Below are positions 5,491 to 13,402 of a stretch of 33,731 bases of DNA, piece by piece. The position numbers and the translations under genes are program-made. Each line of letters starts with the position of its first letter. The stretch's first letter is position 1. This stretch comes from an uncultured Oscillospiraceae bacterium (GTDB lineage: Bacteria; Bacillota; Clostridia; Oscillospirales; Acutalibacteraceae), in assembly GCA_902478605.1 (NCBI GenBank), contig CABSLQ010000033.1:1-33731 (forward strand). Reading direction: 5' to 3'. The notes beneath the pieces were generated by a model. The model saw only the letters and a program-made list of their open reading frames with translations, was not told the DNA's origin and searched no databases.

Positions 5491-6888
5491 TTAAGCGTTC
5501 GCTTTGCCCATGATGGCCTCGTCGATGGCTTTGGCCGCGTGTTTGCCGGCCCCCATCGCGAGAATAACGGTGGCCGCACCGGTGACCGCGTCGCCGCCGG
5601 CATACACCGCCGGGCGGGTGGTCAGCCCGTCGTCGCCGTTCGTAATAATACAGCCGTGCTTGTCGGTGTCCAGTCCGGGAGTGGTGGACCGAATGAGGGG
5701 GTTCGGGCTGGTGCCGATGGACATCACCATGCAGTCGACGTCCAGCGTAAAGGTGCAGCCCTCCTTGGGAACCGGGCGGCGGCGGCCGGAGGCGTCAGGC
5801 TCGCCGAGCTCCATCTCCTGGCAGACCAGGCCGCTGACATAACCGTTCTCATCGCCCAGCACCTCCACCGGATTGGAGAGCGTTTTGAAAATAATGCCCT
5901 CTTCTTCCGCGTGCTCAACCTCTTCCTTCCGGGCGGGAAGCTCCTCCATGCCGCGGCGGTACACGATATACACGTTCTCCGCCCCCAGCCGCTTGGCGCA
6001 GCGGGCGGCGTCCATGGCCACGTTGCCGCCGCCCACGATGGCCACGTTTTTCGCGTGCTGGATCGGGGTTTTGGCCCCCTCCTGGTAGGCTTTCATCAGA
6101 TTGATGCGGGTCAGAAATTCGTTGGCGGAATAGACGCCGTTGAGGCTTTCACCCGGAATGCCCATGAAGCGGGGTAGCCCGGCACCGGATCCGATGAACA
6201 CGGCCTCATACCCCATGTCGAACAGATCGTCGATCGTGAGTGTGCGGCCGATGACCACATTGGTCTCAATATCGACGCCCAGCGCGCGCAGACCGTCAAT
6301 CTCCTGCCGGACAATTTCCTTGGGCAGACGGAATTCCGGTATACCATATACCAGTACGCCGCCCGGGGTATGCAGCGCCTCGTAGATGGTCACCGCATAG
6401 CCCTTTTTGGCCAGATCGCCCGCGGCGGTCAGGCCGCTCGGCCCCGAGCCGATCACCGCCACCTTATGCCCGTTGGGCGCCGGCTTTTCCACCGCTCCGT
6501 CGGTGTGCTCGCGGTGCCAGTCGGCGACAAAGCGTTCCAGCCGGCCAATACCCACCGGTTCGCCCTTGATGCCGCGCACGCATTTGCCTTCGCACTGGTT
6601 CTCCTGCGGGCAGACACGCCCGCACACCGCCGGCAGCGCCGAGGAAGCCGACAGAATGGCATAGGCGCCTTCCATATCCTCTTCGGCCACCTTGGCGATA
6701 AAGCCGGGGATATCGATGCCGACCGGGCAGCCGCTCTGGCAGGGCTTGTGCTTGCAGTGCAGGCAGCGTTTGGCTTCGCCCACCGCCATGTCGTACGTAT
6801 ATCCCAGCGCGACCTCGTCAAAATTCCGATTGCGCACATCCGGATCCTGGACCGGCATGGGGCACTTTTTGGGATCCATGTTCGGCAT
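5491..6888 (-). CDS. nfnB: NfnB, NADPH-binding subunit of electron-bifurcating transhydrogenase
   Basis: The 465-residue protein has the GltA/NfnB layout: an N-terminal Fe-S domain with Cys42, 45, 50, 54 and Cys89, 93, 99, 103 for two [4Fe-4S] clusters, an FAD-binding loop VAVIGSGPSGLTAA, and an NADPH-binding loop VAIVGGGNVAMDAARCAKRL. With NfnA upstream (one base apart) it forms NADH-dependent ferredoxin:NADP+ oxidoreductase, which couples NADPH oxidation to reduction of ferredoxin and NAD+, or the reverse. The start at 6888 is set by AGGAGGT 8 bases upstream; the next ATG at 6879 is too far. The small glutamate synthase subunit is a relative, but the NfnA partner and absence of gltB favour Nfn. 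Confidence 0.92.
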   Translation of the reverse strand: MPNMDPKKCPMPVQDPDVRNRNFDEVALGYTYDMAVGEAKRCLHCKHKPCQSGCPVGIDIPGFIAKVAEEDMEGAYAILSASSALPAVCGRVCPQENQCEGKCVRGIKGEPVGIGRLERFVADWHREHTDGAVEKPAPNGHKVAVIGSGPSGLTAAGDLAKKGYAVTIYEALHTPGGVLVYGIPEFRLPKEIVRQEIDGLRALGVDIETNVVIGRTLTIDDLFDMGYEAVFIGSGAGLPRFMGIPGESLNGVYSANEFLTRINLMKAYQEGAKTPIQHAKNVAIVGGGNVAMDAARCAKRLGAENVYIVYRRGMEELPARKEEVEHAEEEGIIFKTLSNPVEVLGDENGYVSGLVCQEMELGEPDASGRRRPVPKEGCTFTLDVDCMVMSIGTSPNPLIRSTTPGLDTDKHGCIITNGDDGLTTRPAVYAGGDAVTGAATVILAMGAGKHAAKAIDEAIMGKANA

Positions 6889-6889
6889 A

Positions 6890-7732
6890 TCACTCGACCT
6901 CCTTCTGCAGCAGGCGGCACTCCTCTTCACGGGCATGCGCCTCAAAGTTGCGGTACATGCTGCCGCGGTGCATCGCCTCGTCGAAATCCACCTCGTGTCC
7001 GTCGAAATCCGGGCCGTCCACGCAGGCAAATTTCGTTTTGCCGCCCACCGTCAAACGACAGCCGCCGCACATGCCGGTGCCGTCGATCATGATGGGATTC
7101 ATGCTCACGATGGTCTTGATGCCGTACTGCTTGGTCAGCTTGCAGACGAATTTCATCATCACCAGCGGGCCGATCGCGATGACCTCGTCGTAGGTGTTGC
7201 CTTCCTGAATCAGCGCCTCCAGGGCATTGGTGACCACGCCCTTGTCGCCGTACGAACCATCGTCGGTCATCATCACCAGCTTGTCGGACACTGCCCGGAA
7301 TTCATCCTCCAGAATGACCAGATCCTTGTTGCGGAATCCCACAATGGCATGTACCTCGGCGCCGAGACTGTGCAGCTTTTTGGCGATGGGATACGCGATG
7401 GCGCAGCCCACGCCGCCGCCGACCACCGCCACCTTTTTGAGACCTTCCACATGGCTGGGGGTACCGAGAGGACCCACAAAATCGGTGAGGCTGTCCCCTT
7501 CGTTCAGGGCGTTCAGCTCCATGGTGGCGCCGCCGACAATCTGAAAAATGATGGTCACGGTGCCCTTTTCGCGGTCGTAATCCGCGATAGTCAGCGGCAC
7601 CCGCTCCCCATCGGGTGAAGCACGGAAAATGATGAACTGACCCGGTTCCGCCTTGGCGGCCACGAGCGGCGCCTCAATCACCATTTTGGTGACGGTGGGA
7701 TTGAGCGCCCTTTTCTCCAAAATCCTATACAT
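6890..7732 (-). CDS. nfnA: NfnA, NAD-binding subunit of electron-bifurcating transhydrogenase
   Basis: The 280-residue protein is a dihydroorotate-dehydrogenase-electron-transfer/sulfide-dehydrogenase-type flavoprotein. FAD is held by VPLTIADYD and the pyridine nucleotide by VAVVGGGVGCAIAYPIA. The C-terminal part has MIDGTGMCGGCRLTVGG and FACVDGPDFDGHEVDF, giving Asp218, Cys222, Cys225 and Cys237 as likely ligands of the [2Fe-2S] cluster with the unusual Asp ligand known from NfnA. The gene has an AAGGAGGT ribosome site and is followed after one base by nfnB. No clear promoter fits between it and the adh terminator, so some transcription must pass from the adh gene. Confidence 0.92.
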   Translation of the reverse strand: MYRILEKRALNPTVTKMVIEAPLVAAKAEPGQFIIFRASPDGERVPLTIADYDREKGTVTIIFQIVGGATMELNALNEGDSLTDFVGPLGTPSHVEGLKKVAVVGGGVGCAIAYPIAKKLHSLGAEVHAIVGFRNKDLVILEDEFRAVSDKLVMMTDDGSYGDKGVVTNALEALIQEGNTYDEVIAIGPLVMMKFVCKLTKQYGIKTIVSMNPIMIDGTGMCGGCRLTVGGKTKFACVDGPDFDGHEVDFDEAMHRGSMYRNFEAHAREEECRLLQKEVE

Positions 7733-7751
7733 GGTCGTACCTCCTTACCTG

Positions 7752-7787
7752 TAAAAGACGAAGCCGCTGAACGTATCAGCGGCTTCG
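7752..7787 (-). terminator. Hairpin between adh and nfnA
   Basis: A perfect 12-bp stem (7759-7770 with 7776-7787) is followed on the minus strand by TCTTTTAC. It lies 22 bases after the adh stop and about 20 bases before the nfnA start, so it may be a partial terminator that sets the adh:nfn ratio. Confidence 0.75.
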
Positions 7788-7809
7788 CCGTATATTGCCG
7801 CTTTGTCAA

Positions 7810-9021
7810 TCAGAAATCGATCTCACGGTCGTAGTACACGGCCAGCAGCAATTTTTCCATGTCTTCCTGGCTGGGCTGACGCGGATTGGAACCGGTGCAG
7901 GCATCGCCGATGGCGTTGGCCGCCACAGTGGACAGCTTCTCGTTGAATTCCTTCTCGTCGATGATGCTCTTGTCCGCGAGCACGCCGCCCTCGCCGTAAT
8001 TCTGAATGGACAGCGGTATGTTCAGCTGCTTATTCATCTCGCGCAGTTCAGCAACCAGGGCCGCGACCAGCTCGTCTGTGGTCTCACCCTTGAGGTTGAT
8101 GAAGCGGGCAATCTGGGCATACCGCTCGGCCGCCTCGGGATTCTTCGCGTTGTATTGGATAACCTTGGGCAGATACATGGCATTGGCCGCACCGTGGATG
8201 ATATGGCCGCCGGAGAAAGCCGCGCCCGTCTTATGCGCCATCGAGTGCACGATGCCCAGCAGCGCGTTGGAGAAGGCCATGCCGGCCAGGCACTGCGCGT
8301 CGTGCATGCGATCGCGCGCCTCCATATCGCCGTCATAGGATTTGCGCAGATCCTCGTGGATCATCTTGATCGCGTGCAGCGCAAGTGGATCGGTGTAGTT
8401 GCAGTGCAGGGTGGATACATACGCCTCAATCGCATGGGTCATGGCGTCCATACCGGTGTGCGCGGTGAGCTTCGGCGGCATCGTTTCCGCCAGCTCAGGG
8501 TCGACGATGGCCACATCCGGGGTGATGTTGAAGTCGGCCAACGGGTATTTGATACCCTTGTCATAGTCGGTAATAACCGAGAACGCGGTCACCTCGGTGG
8601 CCGTGCCGGAGGTGGAAGGAATCGCGCAGAAACGGGCCTTGGTGCGCAGGGTCGGGAAGCTGAAGGGGGTGATCAGCTGCTCAAAGGTGCAGTCCGGATA
8701 CTCATAGAACGCCCACATCGCCTTGGCGGCGTCAATGGGAGAACCGCCGCCCATCGAAACGATCCAGTCGGGCTGGAACCTGCGCATCGCTTCGGCGCCT
8801 TTCATGACGGTGGTAACCGACGGATCAGGCTCCACGCCTTCAAACAGTTCGACTTCCATGCCGGCTTCTTTTAGGTACTGCACGGCACGATCCAGAAATC
8901 CGAATCTTTTCATACTGCCGCCGCCGACGACGACAATGGCTTTTTTGCCTTTGAGATTTTTCAGTTCTTCCAGAGAACCTTTTCCGTGATACAAATCACG
9001 CGGCAGAGTAAAACGACCCAT
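7810..9021 (-). CDS. Iron-containing alcohol dehydrogenase
   Basis: The 403-residue protein belongs to the group III (Fe-dependent) alcohol dehydrogenases. GGGSPIDAAKAMW is the nucleotide-binding loop, PSTSGTATEVTAFSVI is family typical, and the metal should be held by Asp192 and His196 (HTGMDAMTHAIEAY) with His259 and His276 (HSMAHKTG...HGAANA). The C-terminal TGSNPRQP is shared with butanol/ethanol dehydrogenases of clostridia. It reduces aldehydes to alcohols, probably with NADPH or NADH. An AGGAGGT ribosome site precedes the ATG. It is divergent from a LysR gene, which probably controls it, and lies upstream of nfnAB, which could balance its NADPH and NADH. The exact alcohol is unknown. 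Confidence 0.92.
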   Translation of the reverse strand: MGRFTLPRDLYHGKGSLEELKNLKGKKAIVVVGGGSMKRFGFLDRAVQYLKEAGMEVELFEGVEPDPSVTTVMKGAEAMRRFQPDWIVSMGGGSPIDAAKAMWAFYEYPDCTFEQLITPFSFPTLRTKARFCAIPSTSGTATEVTAFSVITDYDKGIKYPLADFNITPDVAIVDPELAETMPPKLTAHTGMDAMTHAIEAYVSTLHCNYTDPLALHAIKMIHEDLRKSYDGDMEARDRMHDAQCLAGMAFSNALLGIVHSMAHKTGAAFSGGHIIHGAANAMYLPKVIQYNAKNPEAAERYAQIARFINLKGETTDELVAALVAELREMNKQLNIPLSIQNYGEGGVLADKSIIDEKEFNEKLSTVAANAIGDACTGSNPRQPSQEDMEKLLLAVYYDREIDF

Positions 9022-9129
9022 ACAGACTACCTCCTAATATTTTCCAGCATTTGCCGGTGTAAAATTTGAACAGCACCTTTTGGCTGTCTTCGTTAAAAGT
9101 TTATCATAGATTTTTCGGTTCGGGTAATG

Positions 9130-9135
9130 TATAAT
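9130..9135 (+). promoter_or_regulatory. -10 box of the lysR gene
   Basis: A perfect TATAAT lies about 60 bases before the lysR start. The -35 region (TAGATT at 9107-9112) is poor, as expected for a promoter that needs or is blocked by a regulator. Confidence 0.5.
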
Positions 9136-9167
9136 AGGAATGGGGATCATGTCAAATCGGAATAGGT

Positions 9168-9177
9168 CGAAATTTCG
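9168..9177. promoter_or_regulatory. 10-bp palindrome CGAAATTTCG in the adh-lysR interval
   Basis: The palindrome lies 19 bases before the lysR start and downstream of its -10 box, a position suited to self-repression by the LysR protein. The recognition sequence of this regulator is not known. Confidence 0.35.
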
Positions 9178-9196
9178 CATTTAACAGGAGGCAGAC

Positions 9197-10117
9197 ATGG
9201 AACTTCAGCAACTGCGCAACGCGGTGGAGGTCGCCGCATGCGGTTCCATCACCAAGGCGGCCAAAAAGCTGTATATGGGGCAGCCCAATCTTTCCAAAAG
9301 CATTAAAGAGCTGGAGGCCGAAATCGGCAAACCGCTTTTTGCCCGCACCGCACAGGGCGTGGTGCCCACGGCGAGCGGCGAGGATTTCCTGCGCTATGCC
9401 CGCAGCATCCTCGAACAGATGGACAGCCTAACCGCCATGTACCGGCCGCAGGAAGAGGAGGATCTGCATCTGTCGGTTTATGTTCCCCGGGCCAGTTATG
9501 TCGCCGTGTCCTTTGCCCATTGGGAACACGAACATGCAAAGGGGAATTTTCAGCTCAAATACCGCGAAACCAACAGCATGGCCATTCTGCAGGCGGTGGA
9601 AAAGGGCGATGCCGACGTGGGCATTGTACGCTATCACCGGCAGCATCAGGAATACTTTCAGAGCCTGATCGTATCCAAAGGGCTGCACGGCGACAACCTG
9701 TGGGAATTCAGTATGATGCTGCTCTTTCACAAAGACCATCCCCTTGCCGCCCACAGGGAAATTCCCTATCATGAACTGGCGCAATATCCGGAGATCGTGC
9801 ATGGCGACCTCACGCCGGTGCTGCCGCCCGAAGCCTTGCCCGATATCCCGTCGGATCCCTCCTCCGGCTGCGGAAAAATCGCCGTTTTTGACCGGGCGGG
9901 GCAGTTCGACGCCCTGCGCAGCATTCCCGGCTGCTATATGTGGGTGAGCCCCATGCCGCGGGAAATTCTCGAGCAGCAGGGCCTTGTACAGCGTCCCTGC
10001 CGGTCAGCCGGCTTTTACCGTGACGCCGTGGTGTGGAAGGGAAAAATGGCCGCCGCCGCCCGGGGGTTTATCGATGCCGTGCATAAGGAGATCAACACCC
10101 TGATGGCTGCCGAATAA
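9197..10117 (+). CDS. LysR-family transcriptional regulator
   Basis: A 306-residue protein of normal LysR length. Residues 1-60 form the winged helix-turn-helix (MELQQLRNAVEVAACGSITK, then AAKKLYMGQPNLSKSIKELE), followed by the linker helix and a two-lobed effector-binding domain (about 90-295). An AGGAGG ribosome site lies before the ATG. It is divergent from the Fe-alcohol dehydrogenase gene, the classical layout for a LysR regulator and its target, so it likely controls adh and perhaps nfnAB in response to a metabolite or redox signal. The effector cannot be deduced. A terminator at 10172-10206 ends the gene. Confidence 0.92.
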   Translation: MELQQLRNAVEVAACGSITKAAKKLYMGQPNLSKSIKELEAEIGKPLFARTAQGVVPTASGEDFLRYARSILEQMDSLTAMYRPQEEEDLHLSVYVPRASYVAVSFAHWEHEHAKGNFQLKYRETNSMAILQAVEKGDADVGIVRYHRQHQEYFQSLIVSKGLHGDNLWEFSMMLLFHKDHPLAAHREIPYHELAQYPEIVHGDLTPVLPPEALPDIPSDPSSGCGKIAVFDRAGQFDALRSIPGCYMWVSPMPREILEQQGLVQRPCRSAGFYRDAVVWKGKMAAAARGFIDAVHKEINTLMAAE

Positions 10118-10171
10118 AGCAGGGTGTGACGGCGAAGGCTCTATTTCATAAAGGCGGTAGTTTTCAGGTGC

Positions 10172-10206
10172 TGGCGGTCGTGGCTCTATCCCGGCCGCCA
10201 TTTTCG
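10172..10206 (+). terminator. Terminator of the lysR gene
   Basis: A 9-bp stem with one G-T pair (10172-10180 with 10192-10200) is followed by TTTTCG, 54 bases after the lysR stop codon. Confidence 0.6.
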
Positions 10207-10308
10207 TTGATCGTCACACATCGGCTAAGCGCGGCATATGGTGATAACGGAGCGTTTCTCCGCTTTTCGATTCATACGCTTCGTTCACAGCAGAAAGGAT
10301 GGCCCGTT

Positions 10309-10524
10309 ATGCGCATATCCCGCCGGCGTTTATGCCGCCTCTTTCCCGGTCTGTCTATCTGTCGGCCCACACGGCCGCCAAGGCCGCCAAAGCCGCCATT
10401 TCCTCCGCCGCCGGGGCCCATGCCGCCTCCCGGACCGGGACCCGGTCCACGGCCTCCGCGCCCCAACCCGTCGCCCGGGCCAGGACCGCACCCGCCGCGG
10501 CCAGGACGCCCACAGCCGCGCTGA
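10309..10524 (+). CDS. 71-aa Arg/Pro/Gly-rich microprotein
   Basis: The frame begins at an ATG preceded by GAAAGGA and codes for a basic head, MRISRRRLCRLFPGLSICRP, and a tail of about 50 residues made almost only of Pro, Gly and Arg (motifs PPRPPKPPFPPPPGP and PPPGPGPGPRPPRP). The stop codon directly precedes a perfect 20-bp terminator. It has no recognised domain. Between the lysR terminator and this gene no strong promoter is obvious. The composition resembles cell-wall-spanning or coat-type low-complexity proteins, and the basic start could also suit RNA, membrane or surface binding. A chance frame in GC-rich DNA cannot be excluded, although ribosome site and terminator argue for a gene. 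Confidence 0.55.
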   Translation: MRISRRRLCRLFPGLSICRPTRPPRPPKPPFPPPPGPMPPPGPGPGPRPPRPNPSPGPGPHPPRPGRPQPR

Positions 10525-10526
10525 TC

Positions 10527-10570
10527 AAAAAGGAACGGATCAAAGCACGCGCTTTGATCCGTTCCTTTTT
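10527..10570. terminator. Bidirectional terminator, 20-bp perfect stem
   Basis: Arms 10527-10546 and 10551-10570 are perfect with a 4-base loop, with AAAAA on the left and TTTTT on the right. It serves the rightward proline-rich gene (stop at 10524) and the leftward GH3 operon (stop at 10581). Confidence 0.92.
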
Positions 10571-10580
10571 ATGCCTCATA

Positions 10581-11900
10581 TTACAGCAGCCCCAGCGCCC
10601 TTTTCCATTCCAACACACGCCGCACCGACTGATCCAGGCGCGCCTCGGGAATCCGCCCCTCCCGGACGGCGGCCAACACCGCCGGGATCTGCCTGTCAAA
10701 ATCGGTGGTCACGACCAGATCGTTGCCCGCCTGAATGGCAAGCACGGCGGAGGCCTGTGTCCCGGCATATTCGCTTACCGCCTGCATGGCCAAATCGTCA
10801 GTCATAATGACCCCGCCGAAGCCGAGCGCCCCGCGCAGCACCTCATGCACCGCCGGCGAGAGGGAGGCAGGCGCCTGTGCATCCACGCAGGCCATCACAT
10901 TGTGCGAGACAAGCACAGCGCCTGCCCCGGCTTCTATGCCGGCCTGAAAAGGCAGGAAATCGGACGCCGCAAAGGCGCTGTACGGCCGGTTATCGACGGC
11001 GGAACCCGTGTGGGTGTCCGGGTTGCTGCCATACCCCGGGAAATGCTTGAGTACGGCGCCGACGCCGTTTGCCTGCATGGCCCGCACAACGGTCCGCACA
11101 AACACCGCCGTCTGCTTCGCATCCCGGCCAAAGGCGCGCGGGTAGATATAATCGGCCGCATCCACCGACACGTCGCAGACCGGCGCGAGATTAACACAGA
11201 TGCCGAGCGAACCCAGCAGCAGCGCCTTCTCCTTTGCATCGCGTTCAATGAGCGCGAACCCGCCCTGCGCATACAGCTCCTGCGGCGAGAGAAAGGGCGT
11301 TTCGCGGAACGCCTTGTACAGGCTCACCCGGTTGACCTTGCCACCCTCCTCATCTACGCCGATCAGCAGCGGCACAGCGGCCGCCTGCTGATAGGACGCG
11401 ATCTTGGCCGTCAGGCTGGCTTTGGTTTCTTCCTTGGTATCCCGGGCAAACAGGATCAGCCCGCCCAAATGATACTGCCGGATATCCTGCACTGCCGAAT
11501 CGGGCCGGCAGCGGACAAAAAAGAGCTGCCCCACCTTTTGCTCCAGCGTCATGGAGGCGAGCATGGCTTCCGTCGTCCTGCCGACGGTGGAAACGGCGGC
11601 CGTGGCGGCTGACGATCCAGTCGCTTCTGTTGGAGCCGCCGTGGTTTTTCCCGTGGACGCCGGCCGTGCAGCGGTCGTATTGGCCGTTGTGGTTCTTGCT
11701 GTTGCCGTACTTGTGTGCATGGTGCTTGTTTCCTGCGTCTGCATCACCGTGGCGGTTTGCCGCACCGTTGTGCTGCCGGAAGAGGCAGACGTCCCCTCTG
11801 CGGCCCCGGAGGACGTATCCGCCGTATCTGCGGGAGCGCAGGAGGCTAGCAGCAGGCAAGCCGTCAGAGCTGCCATGCCGTGCAGGATACCCGTTCTCAT
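10581..11900 (-). CDS. Glycoside hydrolase family 3 lipoprotein (beta-N-acetylhexosaminidase type)
   Basis: The 439-residue product starts at the ATG preceded by AAGGAGGGG. A lipoprotein signal (MRTGILHGMAALTACLLLASC, lipid on Cys21) is followed by a Ser/Thr/Ala-rich linker of about 80 residues and a GH3 domain (about 110-439). KHFPGYG (285-291) with Asp295-Thr-His297 is the NagZ-type His/Asp acid-base dyad, and TDDLAMQAV contains the probable nucleophile Asp368. NagZ-like enzymes remove beta-N-acetylglucosamine from peptidoglycan fragments. Membrane anchoring plus the long flexible linker place the catalytic domain in the cell wall. It is the last gene of an operon with an XRE regulator, a metallo-beta-lactamase protein and DUF3006. 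Confidence 0.9.
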   Translation of the reverse strand: MRTGILHGMAALTACLLLASCAPADTADTSSGAAEGTSASSGSTTVRQTATVMQTQETSTMHTSTATARTTTANTTAARPASTGKTTAAPTEATGSSAATAAVSTVGRTTEAMLASMTLEQKVGQLFFVRCRPDSAVQDIRQYHLGGLILFARDTKEETKASLTAKIASYQQAAAVPLLIGVDEEGGKVNRVSLYKAFRETPFLSPQELYAQGGFALIERDAKEKALLLGSLGICVNLAPVCDVSVDAADYIYPRAFGRDAKQTAVFVRTVVRAMQANGVGAVLKHFPGYGSNPDTHTGSAVDNRPYSAFAASDFLPFQAGIEAGAGAVLVSHNVMACVDAQAPASLSPAVHEVLRGALGFGGVIMTDDLAMQAVSEYAGTQASAVLAIQAGNDLVVTTDFDRQIPAVLAAVREGRIPEARLDQSVRRVLEWKRALGLL

Positions 11901-11936
11901 ATGCCCCTCCTTATTCCTCATGCAAGTCCCCGCCTT

Positions 11937-12152
11937 CTACTCCCCGCGCAGCCTGTCCTCCAGATAGCGCGCGGCCTCCCGCCGCCGCCGGGTTTCCTCC
12001 GGCGCAGCCGCATATTGTCCCTGGCGCAAGACCAGCACATCCCCCTGCCGCGCACCGGCCGGGAGCGCGGCGCGCCGGACGGGCATTGTGTTGCCGCCGT
12101 CGTCCTCCAACACGGCAAAGTCTCCCTCAAAGCGATCGATTGCGTAATACAT
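11937..12152 (-). CDS. DUF3006 small protein
   Basis: The 71-residue protein starts MYYAIDRFEGDFAVLEDDGG and fits DUF3006, a small beta-barrel-like family of unknown function that is regularly found next to ComEC-like metallo-beta-lactamase genes, as here (5 bases downstream). The first half is the domain; the C-terminal 25 residues are a charged helix rich in Arg and Glu. GAGGGG precedes the ATG. A longer in-frame start overlaps the upstream gene and has no ribosome site. Co-occurrence suggests that it regulates or accompanies the hydrolase, which is inference. Confidence 0.8.
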   Translation of the reverse strand: MYYAIDRFEGDFAVLEDDGGNTMPVRRAALPAGARQGDVLVLRQGQYAAAPEETRRRREAARYLEDRLRGE

Positions 12153-12157
12153 GCCCT

Positions 12158-13123
12158 TTACCCCTCTTCGGTCGTAACGGTCAGCGTCTGTCCGTCGGTG
12201 GTCACCGTGATATCCCCGCACACATCACTGCGATAGGCGGTGATATCCAGCGCGCGCAGCGTGGCAAGCGTTTCCTCCTCCGGGTGCCCGTAAGCGTTGC
12301 CGGCGCCGCAGGTGATGAGGGCGGTTTTGGCCCCCACCGCCTCCAGGAACTCCCGCTGGGATGAGCTGGCGCTGCCGTGGTGGCCGAGCTTGATGACATC
12401 CGCCCGGACATCGGTATGCGCGGCCAGCAGCGCATTCTCCGCTTCTTTTTCCGCATCCCCCATGAACAGCAGCCGCTTGCTTCCGAAAGTAAGCTTGCAT
12501 ACCACCGACTGGTTGTTGGTTTCCCGATATTCCTCCGTCGGCCCGAGAATGTCAAGCCGTGCCTCGCCGAGCGCATACTGCGCCCCCGGCTTGGCGGTGG
12601 TGAATCGAAGCCCCTTGGCCGCCAACGCCTCCAGCATGGCGGTATAGGTGCGGGTGGTGGGTGTGGCTTCCTCGGGCATCGGTGCCATAATAAAGGTGCC
12701 GATGTCCAGCGAGGAAATGACCTCCGCCATGCCGCCGATGTGATCCGCGTCCGGATGGGTGGCAATGACATAATCCAGCTTTTTCACGCCCTCGCGCCGC
12801 AGGGCGCTCACAATATCCGGTCCGCTCTCCTTCTCGCCCGCGTCGATAAGCAGCGACTGGCCGCCGCAGCGGGCCAGAATGCAGTCCGCGTTCCCCACAT
12901 CGAGGACACGCACGCGCAGCTCGCCCTCCGCCGGCGGCGGATCGGCCAGGCCGACCTTGACGAAAATCTCCTCCCAGGTGGGCAGAAAGGGATGCGTCAT
13001 CTGCTCGCTCACCGTTATCAGTATGCACAGCGCCGCCACCAGGCTGCAGGCGAAGATTCCCGTCCAGAACCGGCGCCGCGCCCGCTTTTTCTTCTCCTTT
13101 GCTGTCAGTCGTTTGCCCGCCAT
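12158..13123 (-). CDS. Membrane-anchored ComEC-like metallo-beta-lactamase-fold hydrolase
   Basis: The 321-residue protein has a basic N terminus, one membrane segment (about residues 19-38) and an extracellular metallo-beta-lactamase domain like the C-terminal part of ComEC/Rec2. THPDADHIGG (from about residue 122) is the metal-binding HxHxDH-type motif in its ComEC form, and KLGHHGSASSSQREFL carries the later ligand histidine and the HHGS signature. Such stand-alone proteins are thought to be outer-surface nucleases or phosphodiesterases; the substrate is not proven. The start follows GAGGAGA. It begins 4 bases after the XRE gene and is followed by DUF3006, so all are co-transcribed. The channel part of ComEC is absent. 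Confidence 0.88.
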   Translation of the reverse strand: MAGKRLTAKEKKKRARRRFWTGIFACSLVAALCILITVSEQMTHPFLPTWEEIFVKVGLADPPPAEGELRVRVLDVGNADCILARCGGQSLLIDAGEKESGPDIVSALRREGVKKLDYVIATHPDADHIGGMAEVISSLDIGTFIMAPMPEEATPTTRTYTAMLEALAAKGLRFTTAKPGAQYALGEARLDILGPTEEYRETNNQSVVCKLTFGSKRLLFMGDAEKEAENALLAAHTDVRADVIKLGHHGSASSSQREFLEAVGAKTALITCGAGNAYGHPEEETLATLRALDITAYRSDVCGDITVTTDGQTLTVTTEEG

Positions 13124-13127
13124 ATGT

Positions 13128-13379
13128 TTATTTCTCCTCAATTCCGAGCAGCCAATGGACATCCACTTTTAAAATATCCGCCAGTACCACCAGCTCGAAG
13201 TCCATCACCGGCCGCTTCTGCCCTTCCAGCAGCGACACAGAGGACGCGCTGATATCAATTCCCCGCGTCTGCAGCTTGGCCATCAGCTCCACCTGGCTGA
13301 TCCCCAGATTGCGGCGGGCTTCCGTCACTCGGCTGCCGATCCGGTTCCGATCGCCCAACGCCAGCTTGCGTACATTCAT
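13128..13379 (-). CDS. XRE-family transcriptional regulator
   Basis: The 83-residue protein is little more than an XRE/Cro helix-turn-helix: RIGSRVTEARRNLGISQVEL, then MAKLQTRGIDISASSVSLLE, then LVVLADILKVDVHWLLG. It starts at an ATG with GGAGGGGG 9 bases upstream. As first gene of the operon leading into the metallo-beta-lactamase gene it probably regulates this operon and itself; the 15-bp palindrome at 13435-13449 is a candidate operator. There is no sensor domain, so any signal must come through a partner protein or concentration. Confidence 0.88.
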   Translation of the reverse strand: MNVRKLALGDRNRIGSRVTEARRNLGISQVELMAKLQTRGIDISASSVSLLEGQKRPVMDFELVVLADILKVDVHWLLGIEEK

Positions 13380-13402
13380 CGGAACATTCCCCCTCCGCAT
13401 GT

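Noticed and set aside
10248..10268. CGGAG-CGTTT-CTCCG hairpin followed by CTTTTC
   Set aside because: The stem is only 5 bp, and the stronger hairpin at 10172-10200 already serves lysR.
10126..10308. N-terminal extension of the proline-rich protein
   Set aside because: The extension crosses the lysR terminator; the ATG at 10309 is the one with a ribosome site.
10272..10466. Glycine-rich 64-codon frame on the minus strand
   Set aside because: It is the complement of the proline codons of the plus-strand frame and lacks a ribosome site.
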